Shown here: piece after piece, positions 41,101 through 53,000 of the stretch
How positions within the stretch are numbered: position 1 is the stretch's first letter
Layout of the letters: each line of letters starts with the position of its first letter
Source: Kryptolebias marmoratus
Taxonomy: Eukaryota > Chordata > Actinopteri > Cyprinodontiformes > Rivulidae
NCBI RefSeq assembly: GCF_001649575.2
Contig: NC_051450.1
Span: 11,421,783 to 11,485,782 of the forward strand
DNA length: 64,000 nucleotides
Direction: 5' to 3'
Notes under the pieces: generated by a model
The model's database searches: none
Told to the model about the DNA's origin: nothing
Seen by the model: only the letters and a program-made list of their open reading frames with translations
Position numbers and translations under genes: made by a program

Positions 41101-42530
41101 CTTTTGATCACTGTTTGGAGGCAAAACGTGACAGTGGGGGTCTTGTAAAACACGTTATTTTTGTGCGGAGCAGTCACATGTCACCTTTAATTTCCACAAG
41201 TGGATTTGCATCAAAGAATGGTCAAATTCACATGCATAATCTTGATGTGGCTTGTGTTCTCCAGAGAGCCAACCTACAAGCACAAAACAGAAAAATCTCC
41301 AACTGGCTTCTGTCATTGGGCTTCGAAGCAGAATCTTTGCCTCTTAGAGGGGAGCTGAATCAGACAAATGAGTTTGAGTCCTATTTCATGACAACAACGG
41401 TGCAGCAAGTTGTTTTTCACCATGAAGGATGTGATTTCCCAACATCTGAGAACCACTTGCTCACAAAACCCAGACAGCTTTTTAAACAACACTGTGTTTA
41501 CATTGTAACTGGTGGCTTGTCTGGTTTGGGGTTTGAGACAGTTAAGTTTGTAGCTCAAAATGGTGGAGGCTGTATTGCAATACTGTCAAGAAGTGCTCCA
41601 TCTGATAACGTACGGTTTGAAATGGATCTCCTCCAGAAAAGATTTGGGGTCATTATCCTAAATGTCCGGTGTGATGTTTCTGTGTCACTGCAGGTGGTGG
41701 ATGCCATCTCCAAAATTGGACAAAGATTTTCATCTTGTCCAATCAAAGGAGTGTTTCACAGTGCTGCTGTGCTGCATGATGCACTGATTGAATCCCTTGA
41801 TGAGTCTCTCTTCAGAAAGGTCTTGAAACCCAAAGTAAGTGGTGCTCTGAATCTCCACTTTGCAACACTTCACAACAAACTAGACTTTTTTGTTTGCTAC
41901 TCTTCCATCTCATCATTCATTGGCAATGCCTCACAGTGCAACTACTCAGCAGCCAATTCTTTCCTCGACACGTTTTGTCATTACCGGAGAAATCTTGGGC
42001 TTGCTGGTCAGTCCATCAATTGGGGTCCTTTGAATCTTGGTCTGCTGCTGAATAAAGGCCACTTTCAAAAGTTCTTGGAGGCCAAAGGGTTGATGACAAT
42101 GAGTGTGCGTGAAGTTCACGAGACGCTTAAGAAGTGTCTTTTAATAAACAGACCGCAACAAGTAATATGCAAATTCAACTTCAGAAACCTTAACTTACAC
42201 GTTCTTTCCCAAAACGTGTTTCTCAGGGAGCGGCTGTCAAATTTAGTGGAAGCAGTGCTCAAAGAGGAAGCACAAGAAGAACCCAAAATTCATCTTTCTT
42301 TGTCCACACATGAGAGTCTGAAGATGATTATCGGTGAAATACTGAGTGTGAGTGCAGTTGAACTGGATGATAATTCCTCTCTGAGTGCAATAGGTATTGA
42401 CTCATTGTTAGCCATGACTCTGCAGAACAAGATTTTCCAGGAGACAGGAGTAAATGTACCTCTGGTTGTGTTACTGGACCCCAACAGCACGCTTCTCACT
42501 TTAGTCAATGCTGTCCTGGACAGTGGCTAA
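35105..42530 (+). CDS. Type I polyketide synthase, copy A
   Basis: Animal FAS-like iterative PKS of the vertebrate group that includes fish pks1 (otolith formation) and the parrot pigment PKS. Six exons: 35105-35162, 35239-35392, 35471-35631, 35723-35926, 36785-36966, 37080-42530. They give 2069 aa with all phases closing. Order: KS (about 8-425; Cys176 in DSACSSS, EAHGTGT, GNIGHTE); AT (about 523-820; Ser617 in GHSVGE, catalytic His in AAYHS, malonyl-like); DH (about 900-1190; His923, Asp1090 and Gln1094 kept, but Asn replaces Gly in HxxxGxxxxP); structural KR half; ER-like region (about 1424-1640) without the glycine-rich NADPH motif; KR (about 1725-1910; TGGLSGLG at 1730, Tyr1875); ACP (Ser2028 in GIDSL). 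No thioesterase follows. Tail-to-tail with copy B. Confidence 0.93.
36270..36730 (+). mobile_element. Internally deleted Tc1-like element in pks copy A intron 4
   Basis: The left part resembles a fish repeat that also lies in pks copy B intron 2 ('actttacttccaagcag', 'aaagtgatctt', 'cagctgcttattg'). The right part resembles the 3' end of a Tc1-type transposase frame ('acaattacaagaaagtctgg'). The core is missing. Identification is by recalled similarity. Confidence 0.5.
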
Positions 42531-44035
42531 TTTTATGAAAACGTTCAAAGACCTAAATGATTGTGCAGATTGATACTAAATATGGGGATATATTGTAGCA
42601 GAGAAATTATTCTAATACAAAAGTTTATTAACTTGTTGCCTTAAGTCTGCCACTACTGATTGCTGACAACAATTAGAGGTTTATGGCTACTAGAAAATAG
42701 CTTATTTTATAATAGGGTTCTGTAGGAAGGTTTTGAACATCTTACCATGCAAATTTTTGTTACTATTGTGTCATAACTACTTTTCTACACACAGCTGTTA
42801 GATTTATGTAAACATTTGATCATCTTTAAGACTTTTTAAATGATAAACACTGTTTGACAAAACCAACCTCAGTACTATTGTCCTGAATTTCACTTTTATT
42901 GCTCATATATCTTGTTTTGTTGTCAGAAGGTATTTGTGTTATATAGCTTCTTTCTTACCAACATGTAAAAACAACCCGGCACAAAAACACACTTGTTTTT
43001 AATGTCTGTATGAATGTAAGATAAAACTAAAATGTCTATGTATATTTGAAGTCATAAGAATTTGTAATTGTGCTTTTGTAATATGTAAGTTGTGGACTGA
43101 ATGTACTGAAACAACTGTGAGTTTGATGTTGTGCGATTTAAAACGTAAAGGACTGAATATATAAATAAACCAAGTTTCTTTATTGCAGCGTGATTTATTG
43201 TTACAATGAAGAAAAAAAGGACAAAATTGGGTTGTGAAAAAAGAGAATTTACTGGCATCACATTTTCAAACACTGAAACAAAAAAATGTTAAAAAAGTGA
43301 AAAAAAGATGTTCTAAATAAAATTTTTAACATATCTGGAACGAAGCATAGTTTTTGCAGAATCTTTAACATTGTTTTGCTAACAAAAACTGATGGAAACA
43401 CTTAATAGATTTCTTTATCTTATCTGTTACTTTATCATATCATAGTTTATTTACAAGTTTAAATCAAGGACGTTGTTCTTTTTTTTAACATGTAATAAAT
43501 TAATGGCTCAAACAGCAAAAGACACATTAATTATATCTGTTACCAATAGGTTTATGAGACCTGGCAGAATACAGCATCAAATTTTTCCACCTTCATCATA
43601 AAGCTGATAATCAGTCAGAACATATCAGTGATAAGAAGTGACCTGGAGCAAGACACTGGATTTAATACAGGTAGATAAGCTTAAAGATAAAACTCTGTGA
43701 GGAACATTTATTAAAATTTAACAATACAGTACAAAATAGTAACTTTAACAAACATTTCTGAACTTTAAAACAACCATGTACCCCCCAAAACATATATTTT
43801 ATGTTTAATGCCAACTGTTATCTTTTTATTTTAAAAACAAATGGAATTTATCTGCATACAAATGAGTAAATTTTGATGCCTCTGAAAATGCAACAAAAAG
43901 CTGAACATTGGTAGAAAAATCTGTACAAAAAAAAAATTATACTGAGATAAACACGTGGCATAAACACAAAAATTCTACTCTATCTCAATAGTTATGTAAA
44001 CATCTCTATTAAAGCTGTTGATTTTGTTTTATTTC
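42531..44035. other. Convergent intergenic region shared by both pks 3' ends
   Basis: AT-rich, no coding potential. On the plus strand AATAAA lies at 43164-43169 (copy A). On the minus strand AATAAA lies at 43825-43830 and 43707-43712 (copy B). The two transcripts would end within about 550 bases of each other, and longer 3' ends would overlap. Confidence 0.6.
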
Positions 44036-47000
44036 TTACAGTCTTGTTGAAATATCTATGTCACCCACGTCTTCACTGTCACTCCCACCTTTAGCTGCGT
44101 CACTCAGCGCAGTGATCACCGTTGATAATGTGGCGGTGGGATCCAACAGTTTCACCAGAGGCACATTCACACCTCTCTCTTGAAATATCAGATTCTGCAG
44201 CGTCATGGCCTGCATTGAGTCCATGCCTAACGAAGAAAGAGGGGACTCTTCGCTCAGCTCACTTTGATCAATGTTGATGGTCTCGCTCACCAGAGAGAAA
44301 ACATATTCTTTCGGTGAAACCAATTCGGTTTGTTTTGCCTCCAAATCTGCTTCTTTGGATTTTTGGAAAGCCTCGTCGACTAATGCTTTAAGGCGCAAGG
44401 TCAAGGCTCTATTTTGAGAGAGGATGTTGTACCTGATGTTCCTGAAGTGAAACCTGCAGACGGCTTGTTGGGGCCGGTTGAGCACGAGGCACTGCTCCAA
44501 GCTTTTATAAATCTCGGCCACGTCTAACACCATCATCCCCTTGGCCTCCAGGAAGCGATGGAAATGCTCTTTGTTCAAGAGCAGGCCGAGGTTCAGCGCT
44601 CCCCAGTTGATTGACAGTCCAGGCAACCCAAGCTTGCGCCTGTACTGACAGAACAAGTCAAGGAAGGAGTTGGCCGCCGCGTAGTTTGTTTGCGACGCGT
44701 TTCCCAGGAACGCCGAGATGGAGGAGTAGCACACAAAGTAGTCTAGCTGGCAGTGCTGAGTTGCATGGTGTAAATTCAAGACGCCATTTATTTTGGGTTT
44801 GAAGACCTTCTCATAAAGCGATCTGCTCAGGGTCTCGATAAGCCCGTCATGCAGGACAACCGCACTGTGAAACACCCCTCTGACCGGATAGTCACCGAAC
44901 TTCTGCCCGATGACGGTGAAAACTTTGTGCACCTGCTCAGAGACTGATACGTCACACTCCATGCTTGTGATGCAGTTTCTACACTGTTTCTGGATGTTGA
45001 GTAGCTCTTGCTGCACATCTGATGTTGGTTTGCTCCTGGAGAGAATGACAACATACTCCCCGCCTCTTTGAGAGATGAACTTGACTGTTTCAAAGCCTAG
45101 CCCAGAGAGACCACCAGCCACAACGTACACTGCTTTCTTCCTGAACAGCTGTTTTTTTCCTGGCAACAGTGGAATATCAGACAAGGTACCACTCGTTTTC
45201 TTCCCCAGAGCTATCACTGGAAGTTTTTTTGAGCTGAAATATGACGCTGGTTTCTCTGAATCAGGACTCTTGCTTTCAGATTTCAAACTCTGAAAGGTGA
45301 AGCTTTCAAGAGCAAACTTCCTGCCTAAGTTCAGAGACTTCAGCCAGTGATAAATGTGAGGCCTGCGTGCTCTCAAGTACCCCTTTTGCAAAATTACTTG
45401 CATCTGAATTGTCTGTACACAAACACTTTCCTTTACATTTTGGCACAATTCCTGAGCCAACATACTTTGCATTTGAGATTCACAGATAAATACAACATGC
45501 CGGACACCTGGAAAGTTGCAAGTTTTAGCAGCGAGGGATTCTCCAAATGGTGGTAGAATGACAAATTCATCCACTTGGTTGACAAAAGAGCCATTACACT
45601 GTGTATCAACAATCACGTTCCACCCAGATTTGTTAGCAGTAAGGGCCAAGACTTTCACCAGAGCAGAATCAGGGTCAGAGCAAATGATCCCTAAATTTTG
45701 CTTGGCTCTAGACAAGGCTCGATGGAGTATCTCCCACACTAGCACAAAGTAGGAAACGCAGGGTGTTTTCTGAAGAAACGGGAACCTTTTGGTGCTGTAG
45801 CATACATTTTCTGGCACTTGAACTTTAGTTGCAGCCACAACAGGATAACAAGCAGCAACTTGGTCTCCAACTTTGAGTTTCCGCACATCTCTTCCAACTG
45901 CTGTCACTGTACCGCTGAAGTCAAGAGCAAGTAATCTGTGTTTCTGAGATGAGTATTTGTTCCAGTACAGTGCCTGGCCAAATGTGAGATGTGAGGCACT
46001 GACAGGGAAGTAATCAGATGAATGAACACATATTTTACTGGGTTGAATTTCAACAGCTGAGTGGCTGATTGGATCAACTTCCTTGTCAACAGGAATGGCG
46101 CTCAGGTGAGCCATCTTATGAGCATCAGATGTCTGAAAGATGCAAGGCTTGGATGTTGGACAGGTGTAACTACCCTCTTTGGTTTCAGCGACCTCCAGAG
46201 GGGTGCGGACAATTGAAGGTTTCAAGATAAGCCCGTTCTTTACCACCAACTCTGGGTACTCGTTGCAGGGATGTGATCTTAGGACCTCAGAAAGAGCTTC
46301 AATGTCTTGAGCAGAGACAGTGTTTACATCAATCAGTTGAAAAGAAAGATCAGGTAACTCTGCAGCAAATGATCTTGTCATGCCAGCAAGAACAAAGCCA
46401 GGACTTACGTAGTCCACAGTGATGTCAGATGATCGGTAGGTTACTGCTCTGATTGCTTTGGAGAACTGAATCTGCTTCAGCTCCAGGACTATTCGACGAA
46501 AGATTTCACAGCAGCTTGCCAGATTCTCCAAGATGACATCAGCCACCTGTGACGTGAGGTCCTCTGTGCTCCACAAAAATAGCACCTCATCAAAGTTTTC
46601 TTTAATATTTGTGATGTTGAGATTTGTCAGAAGAGAAGTAAACCCATTGTTTAAGACATCTTTTGCATATGTGAAAGAAACATGCCTAGATTTTGGGTCC
46701 AAATGATGTTGCAGAGCTTTCGAGATCCCCAAATGATCAGAGAAGATCAAGGCCTTTGGAGCAGAAGAAGAAGGAATACGTTTAGGGACAACACTGAAAT
46801 CATTGTGGTAGAAATATTCCTCCCCCACATGAGAGCGACTGCCAAGATACTTGATTATCACATGCGTCAGCTCAGCCAACACTCTGCCTTCTTTATCTGC
46901 AAAGCAGCCGCAAACTTCAAAGTGATCCGTGCCCACGTCAATTGCTCTCAGATAGATAATCATCTCATTTTGCAAAGGTTCGAACACTGTAAGGCTGCCT

Positions 47001-50000
47001 ATTTTGGCAGGAAATCCTGGCCTGCCTGCAAAGATGTGCTCCACTGTAACAGGGAGAAGCTGCATCAAATAATCCAACACAACAGGGTGAATGTAGTAGT
47101 CGTGCAAATGAGGCTGCAGCTCTTCTGGAACTGAAACAGTTGCAAAGGCCTCCTTTAGATCCTCCCCATAGTGCACATCTGCCTTATTCTGAAAGACATC
47201 TCCATACTGGAAGCCTCCTTGAGAGAGATACCCATAAAACTCCTGAAAATTCACAACAGAAGTGCATCGTTTGTAGATGGAGCTTAATGAAATCAGGTGC
47301 TCTTCGATCAACCTCTCTTTCTTTGAAACCACTGTGCCTGAAGCGTACACTACAGATGAGGAAAACACAGTGAAACCAGTCTCCTTTTCCTTTTGTTCCA
47401 ATTGCACCTTCATTTCAGGAGAGTTTTGTGTTAAAACAAATGGACTGTGAAAGTTGACACCGAGCTGCACTGAACTGAGGGGTACTTTTGGCTTAGCGCT
47501 GGCCAGGAATGCAGCCAAACCCATCTCAGCGTAGAACGCGCCAGGGATGATGGGTATGTTATTGTGCTTGTGCTCTTTCAAGTAAAAAGTGGCATCAGAT
47601 GAGAGATTGCAGGTGAAAATGTTGCTTTCACTTCCAGTTTGACAGAGCACAGGATGACTGCTTGGCTTGTTATTCTGGGCTGCTCTGATGATAACGTCTT
47701 TATCGGAGCAGTCGAACTGGTACCTTGGGAAGAACAATGGTGTTGTCTTGTAGCTTTTGTAGAAGCTGTTCCAATCCACCTGAATGCCCAGCTCAAACAG
47801 TTTGGACACAACAGACATGGCTGATTCGTGATCTTTCTGTGGTTCCACTGAAACAACAACAGCTGTGTTGTTTCCCAATGTTTCTATGATATTTCTCTGC
47901 AGTGCCCTTCTTGGCCCTATTTCTACAAAAACTGTAGTTTTTCTTCCTTTAGCTGCTGACTTCAAAGCCTGCTCAAAAGCAACTGGCTCGCGGATGTTTC
48001 TCGCCCAGTAATGGCCTGAGCAAAAATCCCCCGGCTGGACTTCCTTCCCTGTAACTGTGGAAAACAGCTCTGTATCAAGGTCATTCTCCTGTAAGAAGCC
48101 AATTGTTGACTCGATTTCTGACAGAATTGGATCCATCATGTGACTGTGGTAGGCAGCAGGGACATCCAGTACACGGAGGAACAGGTTCTGACTGTCAGCA
48201 GAGCTGATAAACTCCTTGTGAAGGCAATCAATTGCATCTGCATCACCGGAGAGGGTGCAAGACTGTGGGCTGTTGAAAGCAGCAAGGCTAACTCTTCTAG
48301 AGTATTTAGGGAGGACAGAAGCTACCTCTGATACAGCTATGTTGCTGACCACAAGCATCTTCCCTCCTGTGACTTTGGTCTGAAGGGTGCTGCGGAAGTA
48401 TGTGACTTTCACAGCATCCTCGAGAGACAAGAGGCCAGAACAGTGAGCGGCAGCAACTTCCCCCACAGAGTGTCCAAGCACAGCGTCAGGTTTGACACCC
48501 CAGCACTTGAGTAGGGTGGCAATACCAACCTGGATGGCAAATAGCAAAGGTTGGACAACATCCGGGCTTTTAAAGTCAGTGCTTTTAAAGTCAGTGCTTT
48601 CAAAGTCGCTTTCGAGTGTGCTCAGGATGTTCAGGGAGCTCAGAGTTTGGAAAAGATGTGCAACTTCTATGATCTTTGCTCGGAATACAGGCTCATTTTT
48701 CAGCAGCTGTCTGCACATGCCGTGGTAAGTGACACCATTTCCACAGAAGACAAACACTAATCTTGGATCTGAGAGGGCTGGGCTAACATTTTTATCAACA
48801 GTGACCTTTAGCTTCTCTTTAAGATTGTCTACTGACGAGACTACAATGGCCTTTCTGTATTTATGCTTTTGGTGGCTTCTTCTGCAAGCTGATGTGTACA
48901 ACAAAGAATCTAGATCAACTTTGTTGTGTAGTTCCAGCTGTTTAATGGTATCCTCAATCATCATCTTAAGAGATTTTTGTGAATTTGCTGATGTGACAAA
49001 ATATTTCACTTGCTTCTCATTGATTGTGTGCTCAGCACTTGACTGGATGTGCTGTCTGACTATGACGTGCGCGTTTGTTCCCCCAAACCCAAAGTTGTTC
49101 ACTCCCGCAACTCTTGCAGTGGAGGATTTCCATTCCTCAGCTTTCATCGGAATTTTGATGTTCAGGGTCTTTGCATCAACACTAGCAGTTTCAGCCGAAT
49201 AGAAGACGGATGGAACAATGGTTTCGTTCCTCATCATCAGCAGAACTTTGATCAGTCCGGCCACTCCAGCTGCAGATTCTGTGTGTCCGATGTTGCTTTT
49301 CACTGAGCCTATCCGCAGTGTCTCTGAACCAGGAGGTCTGGCTTTAGCGATGATGTTGGAAATGCTTCCTACCTCTGTTGGGTCTCCAACCGGGGTTCCG
49401 GTTCCATGAGCTTCTATGTACTGGACGTTTGCTATTTCATTGTCTGAGTAGATTCTACGCAGCAGCTCTTCTTGCTGTGTCATGGAGGGTTTGGTGATTG
49501 GAGTGACAGAGTGTCCATCCTGGTTGACTGCAGTTTTGCAGATGACGCCCCAGATGTGGTCGTGGTCTTGAAGGGCCTATTAATTAAAAGCAGGAGTCAC
49601 AGTAAAGTCAAAACAGACACAAGTATATACAGCATCTGTAAAAGGAAAAAGTACTCTGTTGACAAAAAATGGTTTCATTACCCTTAGCAGGTTTCTTACC
49701 TTTCTCAGTGGTTTTAGGAGAACCACCCCGCAGCCCTCCCCTCTGCCATAACCATCTGCTCTGCTGGAAAAAGGTTTGCTTGTCCCTTCTGGTGAGATCA
49801 TCTTGGCTTTGCTGAGCGCCACAAACACTCTTGGCTCGATGATGCAGTTGACGCCTCCACAAACAGCCATTTCACAATCCCCTGATAAGATAAAACCCAA
49901 TTATAACCTCACTCAATAAAATTTTAATGCCAGATAAACGATAAAACACAGAACTGTCTTTCAGCAATAGTTGTCCACCCGCTAGTGGGCAGCGGTTCAC

Positions 50001-53000
50001 CGAGTTCAGACCTTGTTTAATGGCCTGGCAGGCGAGATGAAGGGCGACAAGTGAGGATGAGCAGGCACAGTCAATGGAGAGTGAAGGTCCAGTGAAGTTG
50101 AAGATGTAGGAGACTCTGTTTGCTGCGATGCTCATGGCGAGCCCGGTTCCAGTCCAGTGGTTGATCACATTGGGGTGCACGTGTGCAGCGTTCGTTTCAT
50201 AATCTCTGTTCATTATACCTAAAAAAAAAAAAAAACGAATGGGAGCTATACTAGATGGTTCTGGATTTAAGGCTTGAATTAATAAAACTTTCAGAGTTCC
50301 AGCTTTGGCTTTGGGACAAGCAGATAATTGGGTAAATTTTGGCCCACACAAAACTAAAGACACAACAACAGGACCCACATATTTACCAAAAAACACTCCT
50401 GTCCTGGTCCCGCTGGCTTTCTCCATCGGAATTCCAGCGTTTTCTAAAGCTCTGTAAACACACTGAAGGAGCTGTTTTTGTTGAGGATCCATTTGTTCCA
50501 CCTCGCTGTCACTGATGCCGAAAAACCTGTGGTCAAATTCATTAAACCTGTACAAACATACAAAACCAGTGAATTAATGACATATAGCACTGTGCAAATG
50601 CTTTAATCCCTCCTTAATTTGTCAATACTTTGCTTCCAAGGAGCTACACTTTCTTGTAATCTTTTAAAGTGGTTTTAATCAAAAGTTCTTCAAGGTTTCG
50701 GAAGGTCATTCAAAGTATTTTGGGGTTTTAGCTGCTATTGAGCTCATTTTTTGTCCTTGTACTGGACCAGGACAGCATACGGTGCAGTTTGTGCTCATAC
50801 AAAAAGAAGGAAAAGAAGACAAAAGTGTCGGGCCTACAGGATCTACACATTTCAAACTAATATCACTACTTCAAAATATTACAACATGCGCTATTAGTGA
50901 TCCAGACAGCAGCAAGTGCCAGCTAAATCAATGCAGGTAAAGATGTTTCCTTTTAAAAAAATGAAAAAAGTTGTTTTTACAAACCATTTTATTTCTTTTT
51001 TTTAAGTGTGTGTTGTCGTTACACTACATTCCTATCCGTAAACTGTGAAATCCTTAACAATAATACTATTAATCATTAAAAAATAGAATCCGGAGTCGTT
51101 TTGTAAGAAGTTCTGGTATAATTGTCGTGAAGCGTGGAAAAGAGGGCGAACCCGGAGTGCAGACTCTTCTAAAAAGTACTAATTTATTAAAGCAAAAACA
51201 ACACGAGAACAAAAAGGCTGACGTGGCAGCAAACAAACTAAATACAAAAACATAAACTAATGGAGCGGCAAGGCAAGGCAAGGCAAGGCAAGGCAAGGCA
51301 AGGCAAGGCAAGGCAAGGCAAGGCAAGGCAAGGCAAGGCAAGGAACATGCATGGACAGGAAAACAAGAGCAATGAATCAGCGGAGTAGTGAAGAAATTGA
51401 CCGGGTTTTAAACACTGGGGATAATCAGGTGAAGTGGGCACAGGTGAGTAACGAAGATTGACGACAGGTGGAGATGGGTGTGGCAGAAAGCAGGAGTAGA
51501 CTGAGGGCAAAGAGAGGATAATGACAAACAAAGACCATGAGGACAGAACCAAGAGGCAGAGACAGACAGAACATGAGAACAAAACCAAAAGTATAAAATA
51601 AAACTCAAAAATGCTAGAAATCATGACAATAATTTTCCAGCAAAAAGTAAAAGCTACAAAGAAATATTCAAAAGTAAGGCACATTTTTTTTTAAAGATAC
51701 ACAGGCATGAAGAAAAGATACCGGGCCATTATCTACACTGAACATGCTCGTTATCAAAACACATAAACGGTCATATATCTGATTAGGTTACGATAAAGTT
51801 CAAAGCCTTTACCCATCGATGAGGGCAGCCTTGGCAGTCCGGGATTTACCCGGTTTGGTGTCATCAGGGTCATACCAGCTTGAAATGTCAAACCTCTCCT
51901 TGGGGATCGACACGCAGCAGTTTCTCCCGTCAACAAGAACCCTCCAGAAATTGTCCAGGCCTTCTCCTGTTGGTAAAAGAAAACGTCAAAGAATTATCAA
52001 AAGAACGAAGGCTTTTAACATCAACATAAGATTTAAGTTTAATAGGGGGGAAATAAATAAAATTTTAGTTTGGCCGTTAAACGCTGATGGGGTTGCAAAG
52101 GAGTCAAAAGGTTTGGAAGCCAGTCAGTTTGATTATATTCAGGTGCAGCAGTCCATAAGAGCAGGTGGGAACGCAGCCCCACCTAAAAGAAAAAAAACTC
52201 ATCCGCCCCACAAAGCAGTTCCTCCTAATAAACAATGGGAATGACTTAATTACTTAGCTTGCTGTGTATTGTTTTGTTCAGTCTTTTTCAACTATTTTGA
52301 CAATTTTAAATGAAATTTATTGATTTATTTTTGTGATTTATTCTCAGTTTTTGACTTATTTGCTGTAATAAGGTGGTACAGGTCTGCAGATTTAACATGT
52401 CGCCTGTTGGCGGTGATCAGGACTGCAGGGCAGCTCCGACAGAGTCTCATTAGGGCTAAAACATCCCGCACTGTGGACACATTCTGCTGGGTTTAGCTCA
52501 CTGATACAGCCTTACGCCACATGATCTTATTTAATGGAGGTATAACTGCAGCATAACCTGCTGTGTCCAACAGTGGAGATGTTCTGCTTAAAATCCATTA
52601 ATGAGACTAAGTTTGGAAGATAAATAATCAGTCAGCAGCTTGGAGCAGACAGATATGAAGAGAACACAGAAGATTAAAGACAGAGGGGACATTTTCTGTC
52701 TGTAACTGTCTACATCAGCCACAGGTGGATCTTATTTATCTTATTTACCTACAGCATGTGTCTGCTGTGGCTCAGTGGTTCTGAGGTTTAGTAATATGAA
52801 GGCTGCAGGTTCAAACCCAGGTAAGGACTGTAATCAAAGGGTTAAATATATAGATATGCCAGCATCACCGCTTTAGTTTTATATGTGTTAGAATTTCTTC
52901 ACAGTTTTTCCACCATTTACCTTTAATAAGCTCAGCTATTATTGCAGAAATATTACTTTAAATAAAATGAGAAACCCAATCCTGAAACACAAACCTGTCT

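Noticed and set aside
44611..49409. Open frames antisense to PKS copy B (up to 157 codons)
   Set aside because: They are shadows of a long coding exon, with no independent start context or domain.
52757..52818. A tRNA gene
   Set aside because: A- and B-box-like segments are present, but a full cloverleaf with paired acceptor stem could not be drawn. A SINE head is more likely.
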